This document shows positions 1 through 18,739 of a DNA stretch of 64,000 nucleotides, piece after piece (the stretch's first letter is position 1; each line of letters begins with the position of its first letter). The notes beneath the pieces are model-generated. The model did no database searches and was not told the origin of the DNA. It saw nothing but the letters and a program-made list of their open reading frames with translations. The position numbers were made by a program, and so were the translations under genes. This DNA is from Diprion similis (taxonomy: Eukaryota; Arthropoda; Insecta; Hymenoptera; Diprionidae): assembly GCF_021155765.1 (NCBI RefSeq), contig NC_060108.1, positions 24,763,025 to 24,827,024 on the forward strand, given 5' to 3'.

Positions 1-1038
1 ACATACACACACACACACATATATGTATATATATAAACGCGAATTTTTCTTCACGCAGCGATTAATTTCTGCACGCCGCTGTTTCGCGCTGCTTATAATT
101 AAAGGCTGTGTCAACTGCAGCAGCCGGTATACATATAGACTACAAATTTTATCGTTGCCGGCCGCAACGCGAGCTTGTTTATTTAAACAAAGGAATGCGC
201 GATCCGACCGCAACGACGCGATTAATACGAAGAGAGCTGTGTATTGAATTAATTAGAGTAGTGCGCTGTGCGCTGTGCGCTCCTCGAGCTGACGGCAACT
301 TAACTGCAATCAGCCGCATGCGGTTATAGAATCGCGGCGCTAAACTCGCCACGCCAATTATGAAATCTGCACTTTTATTGTATATAGACAGGCTGCCTGT
401 ATTATACACACTTTTCTACGTAAACTCGCACAGCAGAGTGCAGCAGTCACGCATTTTTACCAATGCGTTTTAGCGCTCGCTCGTTTCATCAACGGAGTAG
501 GTAATTCGAGTCAAGAGACTCCGTGAAGACTCGCACCGAAAATGAACTTTCGATTTGGTTGTCTTTGTTATTGAGTATCAATTAACTAACCAGTTCCCCT
601 GGGACCAGGTGGAGACAGTGAAAGGCCGATACGTTTACCCTGTATGTGTATGCATATGTATACGTACTTTTACCTATACCAATGTAGGTACGTACATATA
701 TGTATACCTGAAGTTCCGCAAGACCACTTAACGCATACAAGCTATTCTATTTCGTGTTTTGCCATTCAAGGATATATTACAACCGACGAGAGACTATCGC
801 TATTTGTCTGATATTCTATAAATAGAATCTGTTGATTTATGAATAAATGAAAGCATGCCTTTGCCGCGGTACCGTGTGCTACCATATACAACATGCCGCT
901 TCTGCGTGTCGAACACGCGCCCCTGTATAAACGGGACGTGAACTACGCTCGCTTGTGTGCAATGTCTTGTATTGTATGTGACGTTCGTCGCTGGTCTCTC
1001 TGTGTGTTCCTAAGTACGTATTACCCCCTCCTTCGTCA

Positions 1039-1073
1039 TCCTCCACCTCCATCTCCACCTCCACCTCCACCTC
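1039..1073. repeat. CTCCAC-type hexamer/trinucleotide repeat
   Basis: A pyrimidine-rich run made of repeated CTCCAC/CTCCAT units. It produces low-complexity open frames (proline-rich on one strand, Glu/Val/Met-rich on the other) that are not likely to be genes. Confidence 0.8.
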
Positions 1074-1443
1074 CTACTTCTCATCTCTTCGCAAGCTCTT
1101 AGAGTTGATCGTAATGTAACCAACCGCATCAACTATAAACCGAACTACGACGATGCTTGGTTATTATATCGTGTATACACACACACACACATACACACAC
1201 CTATGTGTCGCACAAAACGCGTTCTTTCGCTTCCGTCGATATTACAGATTCAAATTTTTTTTATTATAACCTGTAGTACTTGTGCAGGTACTTGCATTTT
1301 GATCTACATGTAGGTAGGCGGTACAAGTGATATTAGGATAACGAGATTCAAGTAAGAGAAACACTTTGAAAATGTTGTGTTTGTAAAATTTAGACAATCT
1401 TACAAATGATATGATTCATTTTCTTCTACGATTGAATCGTTGA

Positions 1444-1444
1444 G

Positions 1445-1471
<27 letters not shown>
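1444..1471. repeat. (TA)n microsatellite
   Basis: An uninterrupted run of alternating A and T of about 28 bases, flanked by AT-rich non-coding sequence. It is a simple repeat with no sign of function. Confidence 0.9.
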
Positions 1472-1477
<6 letters not shown>

Positions 1478-3734
1478 CACGACGTTACGAACTTCAACCT
1501 TGTAAGAAAAACGCTGTTTTCTCCATTATGAGTTATATGATCCATGGTCAATTACGGTGATCTAAAGTTTTTTCTATACAGTTGTTGTATTATCGTTTCA
1601 ATGATTTTCGACCTGTAATTGAGTCGTATTTCAACATCTATTCAGAGTTTACACAAGGTTTATTGCCGAACTGTAGGCTGTTAATTAAGCTGAAAAGGCA
1701 CAGGGCCACAGGGGAAATATGGACGTAGGTATATGAGGTATTACACTCGGTCATGTTATAGTTATATTATCGTCGAAATATACTTCTACTAACGAGGAGA
1801 TGTCGGTAACGCGAACGATGACGATGGGTCAAAGCTTTCTAATTTTAAAACTCTCGTACGGTTAGCTTGCCGATTGTTATCAGTAATTCACGGTCGGTGC
1901 ATGAAAATATCTAACAGTTTGACAATTTTTCGGCAAAATGAATTTAAAAATTTTGTCTAACAATAAGTTGAATCTTTGGTCTATGACGCGACTTGGATAG
2001 TCACTTTTTAATTCTATTTTTCCTAGGAGCAATGGAAATTTGGATAAATTTATTTATTTTTTATTTTTTTTTTCACTCAACCGTTTATTCATACAATTTT
2101 TCTTAAAAAATTTTCTCTTTTCTTTATTAACAAACGACGAATTTTCATCGGAAAATAATCACGCAGACTTACAAAGCCATGTATGTAATGGCTTTGAAGA
2201 ACGTGATATTTTTCTTCAAAATATGTTCATGTTTTCCTTGCGCTGCACGTCGCTTCGTACCTCATTCGCATATGGAAAATAAGTCTAAATATATCAACGA
2301 CGTGTCATAAGGGACCATTCACACATTGCGTAAGCATATTATGTGCCTGGGGTTGCTGCTAAGTTTTGGAAGAAGAGCAGCTCTCACGTGTAAATATTCC
2401 AGCCGCGGCTGCGATGTAAGGTGAAGATCTATCATCGTACGAAAATATTTTACATTCTCGCTGAATAGGAAATTGAATTTCCAGAGAAAGTTGCTAGAAA
2501 TTTTATCTACGCTTATTATCGAAAGTGAGTGGGAAATTTTTGTTTTCTTTTTTTTTTTTTCACTTTTGAATCCTCATTTCTCACGGTCATTTAAATTTTT
2601 ATTAACCAAATCACCGATTTATAACGCAACGTCTTGGTACAAAGTTTTGCAGGTTTTTTTCCGGATGATCGTAAACATCCGAAATACCAGTTCTTGTACG
2701 GTAATGTTCATTAATACCTTCCCTTTCCCGATAAACTTCTTTTCGGTCTGAAAAAAAAAAAAAAAAAAAATGCGAGTTCGATTCTACACGAGTCATGTAA
2801 CAATGACACCCAATAAATCGCATTTTCTTTCGGACCGGAAAGAAGGTGGTCGGAATTAGAATTCCCTGATGAAAATCACTTTACATTAATTTTAAAGAAG
2901 ATTGTTTAATCAGACGATAAATCAGTTCTGCAAGTAATAACATTATACCGAAATATTGTTCTCTTTTGCGACAGTTTACGGTGTATATAAAACCAATGTA
3001 TGCACAATATACTATACCTATAAGACGATACGAGATAAAGTTAGCCGACAGAGCAGCACGCGCAGAAAAATTACCGAGTCATTATTTTAACGCGTCGCGT
3101 CCATCGTAAAAGCATAAAACTTACAATTAGTGGCAGGCACGGGTATTCCAGAGTTATGGCTGCCGCGATTATTACGAGAATTGGCATAAGAATGGTATTA
3201 TAGCTTAGGTATACCCGCGAGCTATCAACCTCGAATAACAAAACGTTAATTACCATTCATTCACCTTGTCCCCAACTGCTGCATCGTCTCCATATACATA
3301 CGTATTCACCTCACGCGTGTATTGAAATTTTTCGTACACCCGGTCTAAAAATAGCTCTTGAAAAAAAACCGTTACACCGTTCGATCGATCATTTATATGA
3401 ATATGCGTATCTAACATTACCGATCACGCTTTGACTTTACGTGATCTAAATCATGTATTTACCATTTCGGTTAAGCATGTATGTATATCGATTCGGTGCC
3501 GCGGTGAACGGATGAACGGATGAACGGATCGTCGACGTCGACGTCGCGTTGTTCCGATAGAATTTCGAACAATAAGTCGTTGCACAACCCATCGCATCGC
3601 ATCGGCCAGAGCTACAGGGTCCTCCGTCTTCAACTTCTTGTGGCTCTCTCAAGGTGGTCCTATCTAAATATAGACGATCGAGGCCCAGAATAACACCGTC
3701 GGACGACCCGTCGACAATGACCAAGCCGCCACCG

Positions 3735-3800
3735 CCTTCTTCTTCTTCTTCTTCTTCTTCTTCTTCTTCTTCTCCTTCTGCTTCGTCTTCTTCTTCTTCT
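3735..3800. repeat. (TTC)n microsatellite
   Basis: About twenty TTC/CTT units with a few interruptions, followed by a run of 15 G at 3832-3846. The combination of a polypyrimidine tract and a G run can adopt triplex or quadruplex structure in vitro. Here it simply creates serine-rich and lysine-rich chance frames. Confidence 0.85.
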
Positions 3801-5311
3801 CTAAAACCGGTGAGAATGAAGAAAAGGGATAGGGGGGGGGGGGGGGTGAAAAAACTGGGTCGACCGTGTGTTTCTCATCTCGACTTGTCCGCTGCACTTT
3901 TCCTCTTTTCCTCTTTTCCAATTCACGTAATCTTCTTCTTCTTTTTCTTCCTCCTTTTCTTCTTGTTCGGCTGCTTTATCGTCTGCAGCGGTGTCATCCG
4001 ACGGCCATTTTAGTTAAATTTGCATTTCGTTTGTATAATATATAGTCATATGCAAAGTTTATTCTCATGCAAATTATCTGGACGTACTGCAGTCGCGAAT
4101 TCCATCATCATTAAAACAATTTTTCGAAACGGAGTATTATAAATTATCATGGAAGATTATTGTACGTCGGAACGCAATCGGATGTTGAAAATTCAATGAA
4201 TTGTTACGATTTGATACATCCTATAATCCAACGTTATACCCTGAGATTGAACTACGGAAAATTTTATTCTACACTTATTCGATTTTGTGGAATATTTAAA
4301 GTAGCGAATAATACACAAGCAAGTTGTGACCTCTGAATTTTCTTTTTAACATTAGCAAACGTATTTGCAATAGACTTCGATAGTAGATGCGACGTATTAT
4401 TGTCAATATACAAAACAATCAAAACCAATCCTCACATATACTCGTATACAAGAACTTAAGCATGCTGTGCAGCATGTAACTACGAATTCTCGTCTGCAAA
4501 GTAATTTGATTTTTTATATGAAATTTCGTATATCTATAGGTAAGTAAGTATACAATCATAATCTTCACAACAAATGTGACTATCGCACTTGACGATCATA
4601 CTTCACGTTACACTTAAAATTCTCAATCCTTGCCTTCGATCCTCCAGATCCTCGCTATTACCGCATGATTTATGCTAACATAAGGCGTATACTGAGGGGT
4701 ATACGTATATCGTACGTACATTATGCCGGGTATAATGCACTTCGGTACCGCACCTCTAAGAATATACATACAAGTCTCCGGGGGGTCAGGAGGTCGAGCG
4801 AGGTCTCAATCCCGGCCTCCGCAGACGTCCGACAGGTGTTAAATCCGTCTTGACAACATCGTCGTCGGACGACAATCTTGTTGCTTGCCTTCTCTCCTCC
4901 CTTCCCCTTCCCCTTTCCCTTCTTCTTCCCCATCCCCTTACATGCAATGCATGCATGCATGCATCGCGAACGATGCACACACGCTGCAGCGTGGCGGGCC
5001 AGACTCGAGGATTCGTGCACAACACATGCATATACGTACATATTATGCGCAAGAATTCTCTCATGCAGTAGGCAGGTAATACCAACACTTCCATGTTGCA
5101 CTCTACTGTAGCGTGTTTAGGTATATATACGTATACGTAGGACACAGGTACGTCGTTCGTAAGTAACTAGGTGGGTATATACTGCAACCTATGGATGCAC
5201 TATGCACCGTGTACCAAGCACCGAGCACCAAGGAACGGCAATTATTACTGTTAGTCGCCGCAAAGCTGCTGCTGCTGCTGCTGTTCGAGAGGTGCAGGCG
5301 GCTGGACGTTT

Positions 5312-5313
<2 letters not shown>

Positions 5314-5367
<54 letters not shown>
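5314..5367. repeat. (TA)27 microsatellite
   Basis: A perfect run of about 27 TA units, preceded at about 5268-5284 by a short (CTG)n run. It is a highly mutable simple repeat and a likely polymorphic marker. Confidence 0.92.
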
Positions 5368-5368
<1 letters not shown>

Positions 5369-6639
5369 TATACGTAATGCCTTTTAACGCTGCATAAACT
5401 GCAGTTTACTTCCATCCTATAGGTATATGGATATTAAGTGTACAATATAGGTACCTACTCACACGGTTTTCGGAAGGAATAATCGCTCCCGAGAATGAGG
5501 GAGTGACGCGAGTGTGCGAGCTGAAATACATACAATGTGTGTGACGATTATGTGTACCTTGTATATATCGTGATAGATATGTATGTAGAGCGATGTTCAT
5601 AAATGGGTTGCCAGTGGATGGATATTTTTTGTTGTTATTTTTTCTTTTTTATTGGGAATCAAAACTGAAACGATTTTTCTCTTTATAGACATACTACGGG
5701 TCTATGATCAATGTATCGTTTGATTCTTTTCATGTCACTTGCTTCGCTATTGGATATATTGGTACAAAAAATTTGCTTTGGAAAGAAAACTCGTTTCAAT
5801 TTTGATTACAAAATGCAGAAAAAAAAAAAATAAATAAATGGTTAGCCACTGGGAACCCATTGTAATGATCATTACTATGCATGCCATCTACATCTATATA
5901 TATTTGACGCGGAGATATCTATTCACTATCGTGACTGTCCCTCGTGCGAATAATGCCTGCAGATCTCCACCTTGAGACACAGACGAATTGTTCGATGATT
6001 GATAGTGAAACGATTTTTATGTATAAACAGATAAGTCATAACTGTAATAAGAAATTTTCAAAATGATGGTAATTTTGTTTGAAATTATTGTATATATTGC
6101 GTGATAAAAAGTAAAATTTTCCAAACACATAAGTATTTCAATCAAAATGTCATTATCGAATTATCTCGACAAATTCGTTATAGTAGCCCGATCGATTTCA
6201 TCTTGGTTGTATTGTATGGGCGAGGATCGATTACCGCAGCCTATAATGCCTTTGTAATTAATTATATCAAACTGTTTATATAATATCATTTAACGATGAA
6301 AATTACAGTTCAAAAAATATCGGACGCTCAATTTACCCGGGAAAACTGATTATCCTAAAATTTGAGGGGTAGATGACTCTAAATGTGAATACATATTAGA
6401 ACGATCAGCGTCGCCGTTCGGAGGTTTTAACGACGGTTAGACCGGGCTTAACGGGGTTGCGACTAATTGCCTGCTGCACTAGCTCTGACGATCTTCCTAT
6501 AGGCCTGCGTGCTGCAGGCCATCGGCCTCACACACGGCTCGTTGCTGGCTGCTGCACACACGGTGACGACGACGATGCTGCTGCTGCATCCGACGCGACG
6601 CGACGTCCTCTTGGTGAAAAGAGATGCAGACAGATGGAT

Positions 6640-6828
6640 AGAGAGGGAGAGAGTGAGAGAGAGATACGACAACAGAGAGAAAGAGAGAGAGAGAGAGAGC
6701 CAGGGTGATGGTAGTGGTAGGAGGAAAAGAGCATTTATGAATATAGATAGAACGTAGTACCGGTGGAGTTTCTCTCTCTATCTCTCTCTATCTATCTCTC
6801 TCTCCCTGTCTCTCTGTCTCTCTTTGAG
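6640..6828. repeat. Paired (GA)n and (CT)n tracts
   Basis: A GA-rich tract (about 6640-6698) is followed some 70 bases later by a CT-rich tract (about 6769-6826). The two are complementary and could fold back on each other. GA tracts are also recognition sites for GAGA-type factors in insects, but nothing here shows use as a regulatory site. Confidence 0.8.
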
Positions 6829-7410
6829 AGCGACAGGTGGCCGCTGCATCCGTCATCGATACGCCCGCGGCAGCAGCATTCAGAAATAAATTCCCCGTCT
6901 AGATCCCTGCAGCAAAGATTCAGAATCGTGTAGGAAGTCGGGCTATTATACTGTATATAAGTAAGTATACTCTGCGTATGTAGGCATCACCTATGCATAC
7001 GTACACGCGTATGTGTAGTGACTCTGCTACTCGAATTCAATTCAATGAACCGCAATGAGACGAATCCTTTCGATCCTACATACATATGATCTATCTGTCT
7101 ATCTATCTATATCTATATATCTATATGCATACCGCGTGGCGACAAACAGCGTTGCATACTGGACTGACTGGCGGTGCATTATATGCAGCGGTGTTACAGA
7201 TACGAGGGAGAAAATAAAACGCAAAGAATTATGAAAGAAGAAGAAGAAGAAGAAGAAAAGTGAAAAATAAGAATAGGAAGAAGGGTCGGGAGGGAGAGAG
7301 AACTGCAGAGAATCAAGTGCTGACCCCCAGTTGTCACATTTAATTTATATGTTAATGAGCGCATGTCACATTCCAGTCGACCGCCCCGTGCACTCCAGAG
7401 ATGTCCGCGT

Positions 7411-7474
7411 CCTCTCCTCTCCTTTCCTCTCCTCTCCTCTCCTCTCCTCTCTTCTCCTCTTTCCTTTCCTCTCC
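7411..7474. repeat. CCTCT pentamer repeat
   Basis: A run of CCTCT/CTCCT units with small variations. It is low-complexity polypyrimidine sequence. Confidence 0.85.
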
Positions 7475-7685
7475 CGCCCGCGCAGCAAGTTTATATTTAA
7501 CCTACCGCCACACTGCGGCTAACAGCGCAGCCCATTTTGCTGTGCATGCCGTACGCTGCAGCAGCCAGCATTCAACTCACAACAGTTTCGTTCCTTCCCT
7601 CTTTCCAAACACCATATGCAGCCTACAGCCTCCTGCCTTTCCACAGCGAAAGGGTCCGTCGATTCTTAACTTTGAATTGTTCGGA

Positions 7686-7717
7686 GCATGTGCAATGCTG
7701 CCCGGCATTGCACATGC
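7686..7717. repeat. Perfect 13-bp hairpin
   Basis: GCATGTGCAATGC at 7686-7698 is followed after six bases by its exact reverse complement at 7705-7717. The stem is perfect and the loop is short. It is too short for a typical microRNA precursor. It lies about 620 bp upstream of the first visible cyclase exon. Confidence 0.75.
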
Positions 7718-8340
7718 GTTGATTATTTGAAATATTGAGCGCTCCGCGATCTCATTACTTAATTACGATTAGTTAACCAACGTTTTTTCCTGATACGCTA
7801 ATGCGCTAATTTTGGAGAACAGGGAAAAACCTGACAGCCTATCGACGACTATTGGTATTATAGGTATATACGATGCACGGAATATGGCGCTAATGCATTT
7901 CGTGCGTAATCTTTCACCGACCTATCGACAGGTATTCTGTATACCTGAGTGTCTCTGAGTACCTACCACTCGACCCTGTTCCGCATTAAATAAAAAATGA
8001 AAAACAAAAAGGAAAAAATTCTTCTCTTATGTAACCATCTGTATAATGCGTGCTCTTGTAACCACTTAGCGCTCACTGGCCGTCAGATGCGCTTTTTGTA
8101 ACCCATTCTTTTTGTAACACTTCACCTTACATCCTACGTTATGAATGTCTAAACATGAAAATAAGGAGAAAATAAAAATTGCAACGAATTAAATAGAGAA
8201 ATATTTTAGAGAAGGACACTCTTCAGGTTATTTCTTAAAATTCATTTCCAGTTAAAACATGGAAAAGTGTTCAATGTATTTATTTATATCGAACGTGGGC
8301 GTGTATTAAACGCTTTTTTTTTTACTTTTTGATTTTACAG

Positions 8341-14602
<6,262 letters not shown>

Positions 14603-15622
14603 TGATTCTCTTTCCTGTTGCAATTTTTTTGTTTTTTCCTTCCGCCTTTTTGTATATAACTAAATGTGACTACGTGAAAATGTAGATCAGTTGAAAATGC
14701 AAAGGATCGTCGAAGTAATTTTATTGTTATGAGTCATAAGCATGATGATTATCTGTTGCCATTTTAGCTTACAATTTAGGTATGTGCAATTTATGTATAT
14801 GAAAGTTACCGTCAGTGTATATTTTTAATATGATAAAGATATTTTATAACTTGTATTAAAATGAGCGTTGAATGATGAAGTTGATGGTGATGATGCGGTT
14901 AATACATAGTGCGGGACTGTTACTATGTTTATAAAATTAGTTTTAAAATACCTAAGCGTGTAACGAGAAATAAGAAAAAAAAAAAAATATTTTATGAAAA
15001 TCATTCTAACCAAAGTATACAAACATGAAATATGATCTTCCTAAATGAGATCGCTATGTGCATTAGCACAGAAGTGAACCAACGAGACCTTAACAATCAA
15101 ATACAAATTGAAAATAAGGTAAGCACCGCTGTCGATGCTTTTAGTCTCAAAAAGTGCTGTATTGCATATATATTTATATATACATATAAATATATAATAC
15201 AAATAATTTTATATATGCATATACATATATATATCTATACTTGTTCACCGAAGGGAAGCAAATTATCTGTATGGCTGTGAAAAGTGAACTAGATCGTACC
15301 TAAGGTGCTTAGTAATATATCATGTTGTCAAATGTATATAATAAGTAAATAATAATATATCTATGTGAAAATGATATGTAAATTTAAAAGAAAGCAAAAA
15401 AAAAAAATTATTTCATCTTCTGTAAATGCTAATTAAAAATTTACCTTTTCGAATCTTTACAACTGTGACAATCTTGTGTAACGACTATCCCGTCCTAGAA
15501 TTGAAGTAGTTTTGGATCCCGGATAGCGAAGAATTCGAGCGATTATTTATTTACGTCGTAATTGTTACAAATTATATAATAAAGAATTGCCTATCGTTAT
15601 CGATAATTTTACACAAAATAAA
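14603..15622 (+). other. 3' UTR of the guanylate cyclase gene
   Basis: AT-rich sequence after the cyclase stop codon, with no further coding sign. Two canonical AATAAA signals occur at 15578-15583 and 15617-15622, making a roughly 1-kb 3' UTR the simplest reading. Confidence 0.6.
15578..15622 (+). terminator. Poly(A) signals of the cyclase gene
   Basis: Two AATAAA hexamers on the plus strand, 39 bases apart, are the strongest candidates downstream of the cyclase stop. The gene on the other strand ends less than 100 bp further on. Confidence 0.55.
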
Positions 15623-15680
15623 TATGTGAAGTTAAGAGAATTTCACTACACGGCAGGTGATTATGATTTACTATGTACAT

Positions 15681-15686
15681 TTTATT
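15681..15686 (-). terminator. Poly(A) signal of NDUFA6
   Basis: TTTATT on the plus strand reads AATAAA on the minus strand, about 120 bases after the NDUFA6 stop codon. Confidence 0.6.
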
Positions 15687-15807
15687 TCAATAATAACTTA
15701 CAGGAAAAAGACATTGCTTGTACAGATTTTTTGTCATTAGTGTGACTAAATCGATTTTGAAAAACTATAACGTTAGCTATCTCGAAAAGTGTACGCACAC
15801 ATTCAAA

Positions 15808-16737
15808 CTAATCCTGCCCAGATAAAAATTTAGACAGAAAATCTGTGGGTTTCTTTTCCTCCGTTTCCTTGAAGTAGTTCATGAGCGTTCCTTTCTGCTT
15901 CCAAATCTCCACAGTTTCCTTTAGTTCCATTTGACCCTTTGTACAAATAACAAATATTTCTTAAGTGTCGACGAACAAAGCGTACGGAAATATTTCTACA
16001 ATTGGATTCATTGATATATATATATATAATTATTTCTTATTTTTACATGACTATCAATCTAAGAATCAATGATCGTTCTAATTATTACTTAAAATGAGTG
16101 CTACAAAATATACTTTACTTTGATAACAAGCAGATCTATGGCTCTGATGTCTTTCACATTAGCATTCTTCATGAATTCCTCGCGAAGTTTCTGTCTGCAC
16201 TGTTTCTCCGACTTCGGGATATGGTAATCCAGAACTAGATTAAAAAAAAATTATTGTGAAGTGGGCTTGATTTCAAATATACGTAACTCAGTTGTACAGT
16301 TGTAGTCTCTAGTCATAAAAATGGGGATTGTTAATAATTACAGCAGAAAATGAACAGACAGTTTAGGTTAGGTTATTTATGTAATCGATAAAATATACTT
16401 GTCACAGATACAGGACTAGTGCATTATAACATGAAACGAATGAGCTATGTAGAAGAAAAAAACATTATTAATAGTCGCATTTACATTGTAAGAATTGTGG
16501 AAAATAATACGGCAAAACAATAATTGCAAGGGAAAAACTGTCTACGCACCTTGGAACTTTAGAGGCTAGAAAACCGTTTTTGTTATAAATAGATAAAACT
16601 CAGATGTACCTACCAATAAATGGGATTTGGCGGTACCATGCTTTGTACAAGTTAAGAACTCTCGATCGTGCTTCGGGTTGATCAATAGATAAAATTGGTC
16701 GCACTTGGCGACGGACAGTCCTTACAGCGGAGGCCAT
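15808..16737 (-). CDS. NDUFA6: NADH dehydrogenase 1 alpha subcomplex subunit 6 (complex I B14)
   Basis: Accessory subunit of mitochondrial complex I in the matrix arm, a member of the LYR family that binds acyl carrier protein. Three exons on the minus strand (16737-16614, 16234-16119, 15936-15808) join in frame to a complete 122-residue protein, close to the usual 120-130. The start MASAVRTVRRQV is the only ATG in the exon that gives the family N terminus. The family core is clear: LNLYKAWYRQIP carries the LYR motif as LYK; then come REEFMKNANVKDIRAIDLLV, KGQMELKETVEIWKQ and the C-terminal PTDFLSKF. Both introns have GT-AG ends. It is arranged tail to tail with the guanylate cyclase gene. 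Nothing looks broken. Confidence 0.96.
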
Positions 16738-18370
16738 TGCTATTTACTGACCCTGGTGGTGAAATAAAAAATTTAGTCTCGATACGTCGAGAAGTTCGTA
16801 TATTCCTTGCTAGATGCTGCTTCTTTGTTAACTGTACAGTAGCGACGTCTTTCGGATCTCTTGAAAACTAAGAGACATGTACTCTTTTTTTTTTATCTGC
16901 AGAGAAACGGTTTAGAGGGGTGAAAAACGACCCCCAAAGATAGGCAATCAACGGGGTGATTTATCGACGCGCTTCATGTATTTGAATGAAACCAACGCTG
17001 AAATTTTTCTTTTTCAATGAATCGCGAGACTTCAGTGTTAGTTTCGTTCAAATTCATCGAGGGGGTCAAGAAATTACCTCGTTGGATGCCCATCTGGGGG
17101 GTCGTTTTCACCCCGCGAAAACCGTTTTTCCGCAGATAGAAGAACTTTTTTTCTTCTTAACGAAATCAGAGGGGGACGCCAAACTGATGTTACTTGTTAG
17201 AAAAGTTGCCTTGGGGTAAAATATCAGGCCTGTGATATACATGTGTATTCTTCAGTCAGCGTACATAATTCTATTATATATCATAGACCTCTCTTATTTC
17301 CGAATAATATTGATAACATTCAGAAGATCAATGAATAAATTTCTGCGGCCAATGAAATTTAAGGAATCTTGACCATCCGAGTGTAAACATATTTATTGTT
17401 ACAAAGGGTGAAATCACCTGTTTTATCTCCCTGTCAGGTGATCTAGCAATCGGTATGTGACGCAAAAAGTCTAAGACTTCTGATGTCATAAAATGATTAG
17501 GGTTGCTGAGCCAACCAATATTATTGTAAAAACAGTCTTGTTTCTGACTCCGAAAGAGAATCACCTTATCGCAATAGAAGCCTTTTTACTAGCTTAATTG
17601 AAACGTGCCTTTCTTTGAATCAGTTTTCTTAGCTCGCGGACCCTTATTTTATTCAGTAACGCTTGCCCGCGTTACAATATTACTATTTCAGAGTTACAGT
17701 AAAGGACAAACGGCGAATTTTACAATTAGATCATTTTATCCATTGTAAAGTGCGCGAAGAATTGCCAAGCAGATAGGCAGCAAGCTGAGACTAAACGAAC
17801 CCTCAGAAATCCGAAAAGGATATTGAAAAGACCGTGGGATCAACAGCTCAGCAAATACCAAGAAAATACTCAGGAATGAATTCATTCATTGATTTATTTC
17901 AATATAGCTAATACAGATGAAATCAAATGGTAACAATACGATATTATACATGTAAAAATTGTTTCCTGCGCAGAGCCGTTGCACCTGAACGCAGGCCGTA
18001 GTTGGAGCTCTACTTACACACTACAAGTACAACTATTTCATACAACATGTTTCATGTTATACATGACGTTAGGTGATTGCACGTCTACTTTATTATATAA
18101 TATTTAGATTTCTTATGTAATGTTCGATGATTCTTTTGCATTTTTTATTGTCTTTCACCACTTAGGCAAATTGTTAAAGTACATACACTGACACGAGCAC
18201 ACTTGTACTATCATTAAGGCATATCGAATAAACTGAACCTAAAACTTTGAACCTATGACTTTGTAATGAATCTTCCACTCCTCCTTCGAAATTGGTGTGA
18301 ATTTTATTCTTTTTGGCCGTCACTTTTCGTCCATGGCTCACTCAAAAAGCAATAACGAACCCTCTCAAGT
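16738..18370. other. NDUFA6 upstream flank
   Basis: No coding sequence is recognised. The part next to 16737 should hold the NDUFA6 5' UTR and promoter, but I see no decisive motif. The main structure is the foldback element at 16895-17137, listed separately. Confidence 0.5.
16895..17137. mobile_element. Foldback element (long imperfect inverted repeat)
   Basis: The arm at 16895-17002 (starting ATCTGCAGAGAAACGG) is matched by the reverse complement of 17030-17137 (ATCTGCGGAAAAACGG), with roughly three quarters identity over about 108 bases and a loop of some 27 bases. Shared blocks include GGGGTGAAAA(A)CGACCCCC and a TTTGAAYGAAAC stretch. There is no coding capacity. It looks like a non-autonomous foldback/MITE-type insertion about 160 bp upstream of the NDUFA6 start codon. 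I saw no clear target-site duplication. Confidence 0.6.
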
Positions 18371-18739
18371 AAACAGACATGTATTCAGCAGGCATGTAGT
18401 CATTCATACAGCGTCAACATCACAAGCATTCGATCGGCCAGTCCCTGTTGTCGAGCGACCTTCTCGGCTCAGGTATTCTCCTGATACCAAGAGTAGTTTT
18501 ACGCTGAAATTTCTCCAATTAACTTGATTCTGTATGGATGTAGCATGTAAGTAAGCAATCAATCGCATAGCTTCTGAAAGAAACAGGCATGCATTCAGTG
18601 ATACAGCATCGACATCGCGGAAAATCCCTCAGTCAATCCCTGTTTTCAGGCTACGCGGCTGGGATATTCTCCTGATACCTGCTGAAATTTCACCAAATCA
18701 CTCGATTGTAACTAGACGTTGCATGTAATCATCAATCTT
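18371..18739. repeat. Two diverged copies of a ~200-bp repeat beside the satellite
   Basis: Copy 1 (18371-18580) starts AAACAGACATGTATTCAG and copy 2 (18581-18739) starts AAACAGGCATGCATTCAG. Both share TATTCTCCTGATACC, a GCTGAAATTTC stretch and a terminal GCATGTAA...ATCAATC. Copy 2 is shorter. The sequence is unlike the 304-bp satellite that begins immediately after. Confidence 0.65.

Larger units (their letters stand above)
1..8340. other. Long stretch without a recognisable gene
   Basis: No reading frame here resembles a known protein and none joins in frame, through convincing splice sites, to the first cyclase exon at 8341. The open frames present are short and mostly run through microsatellites. 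Because the cyclase exon at 8341 opens directly after an intron acceptor, at least the right part of this region should be intron of that gene (or its upstream flank). It holds (CA)n and (TA)n tracts, a TTC-rich tract, a 15-G run, a GA/CT pair of tracts and small hairpins, listed separately. Confidence 0.6.

Noticed and set aside
2172..2196. Short hairpin with a 9-bp stem (CAAAGCCAT and complement)
   Set aside because: The stem is too short and the context too AT-rich to separate it from chance.
3654..4013. 119-codon serine-rich frame
   Set aside because: It is created by the TTC microsatellite and the G run. The translation is low complexity on both strands.
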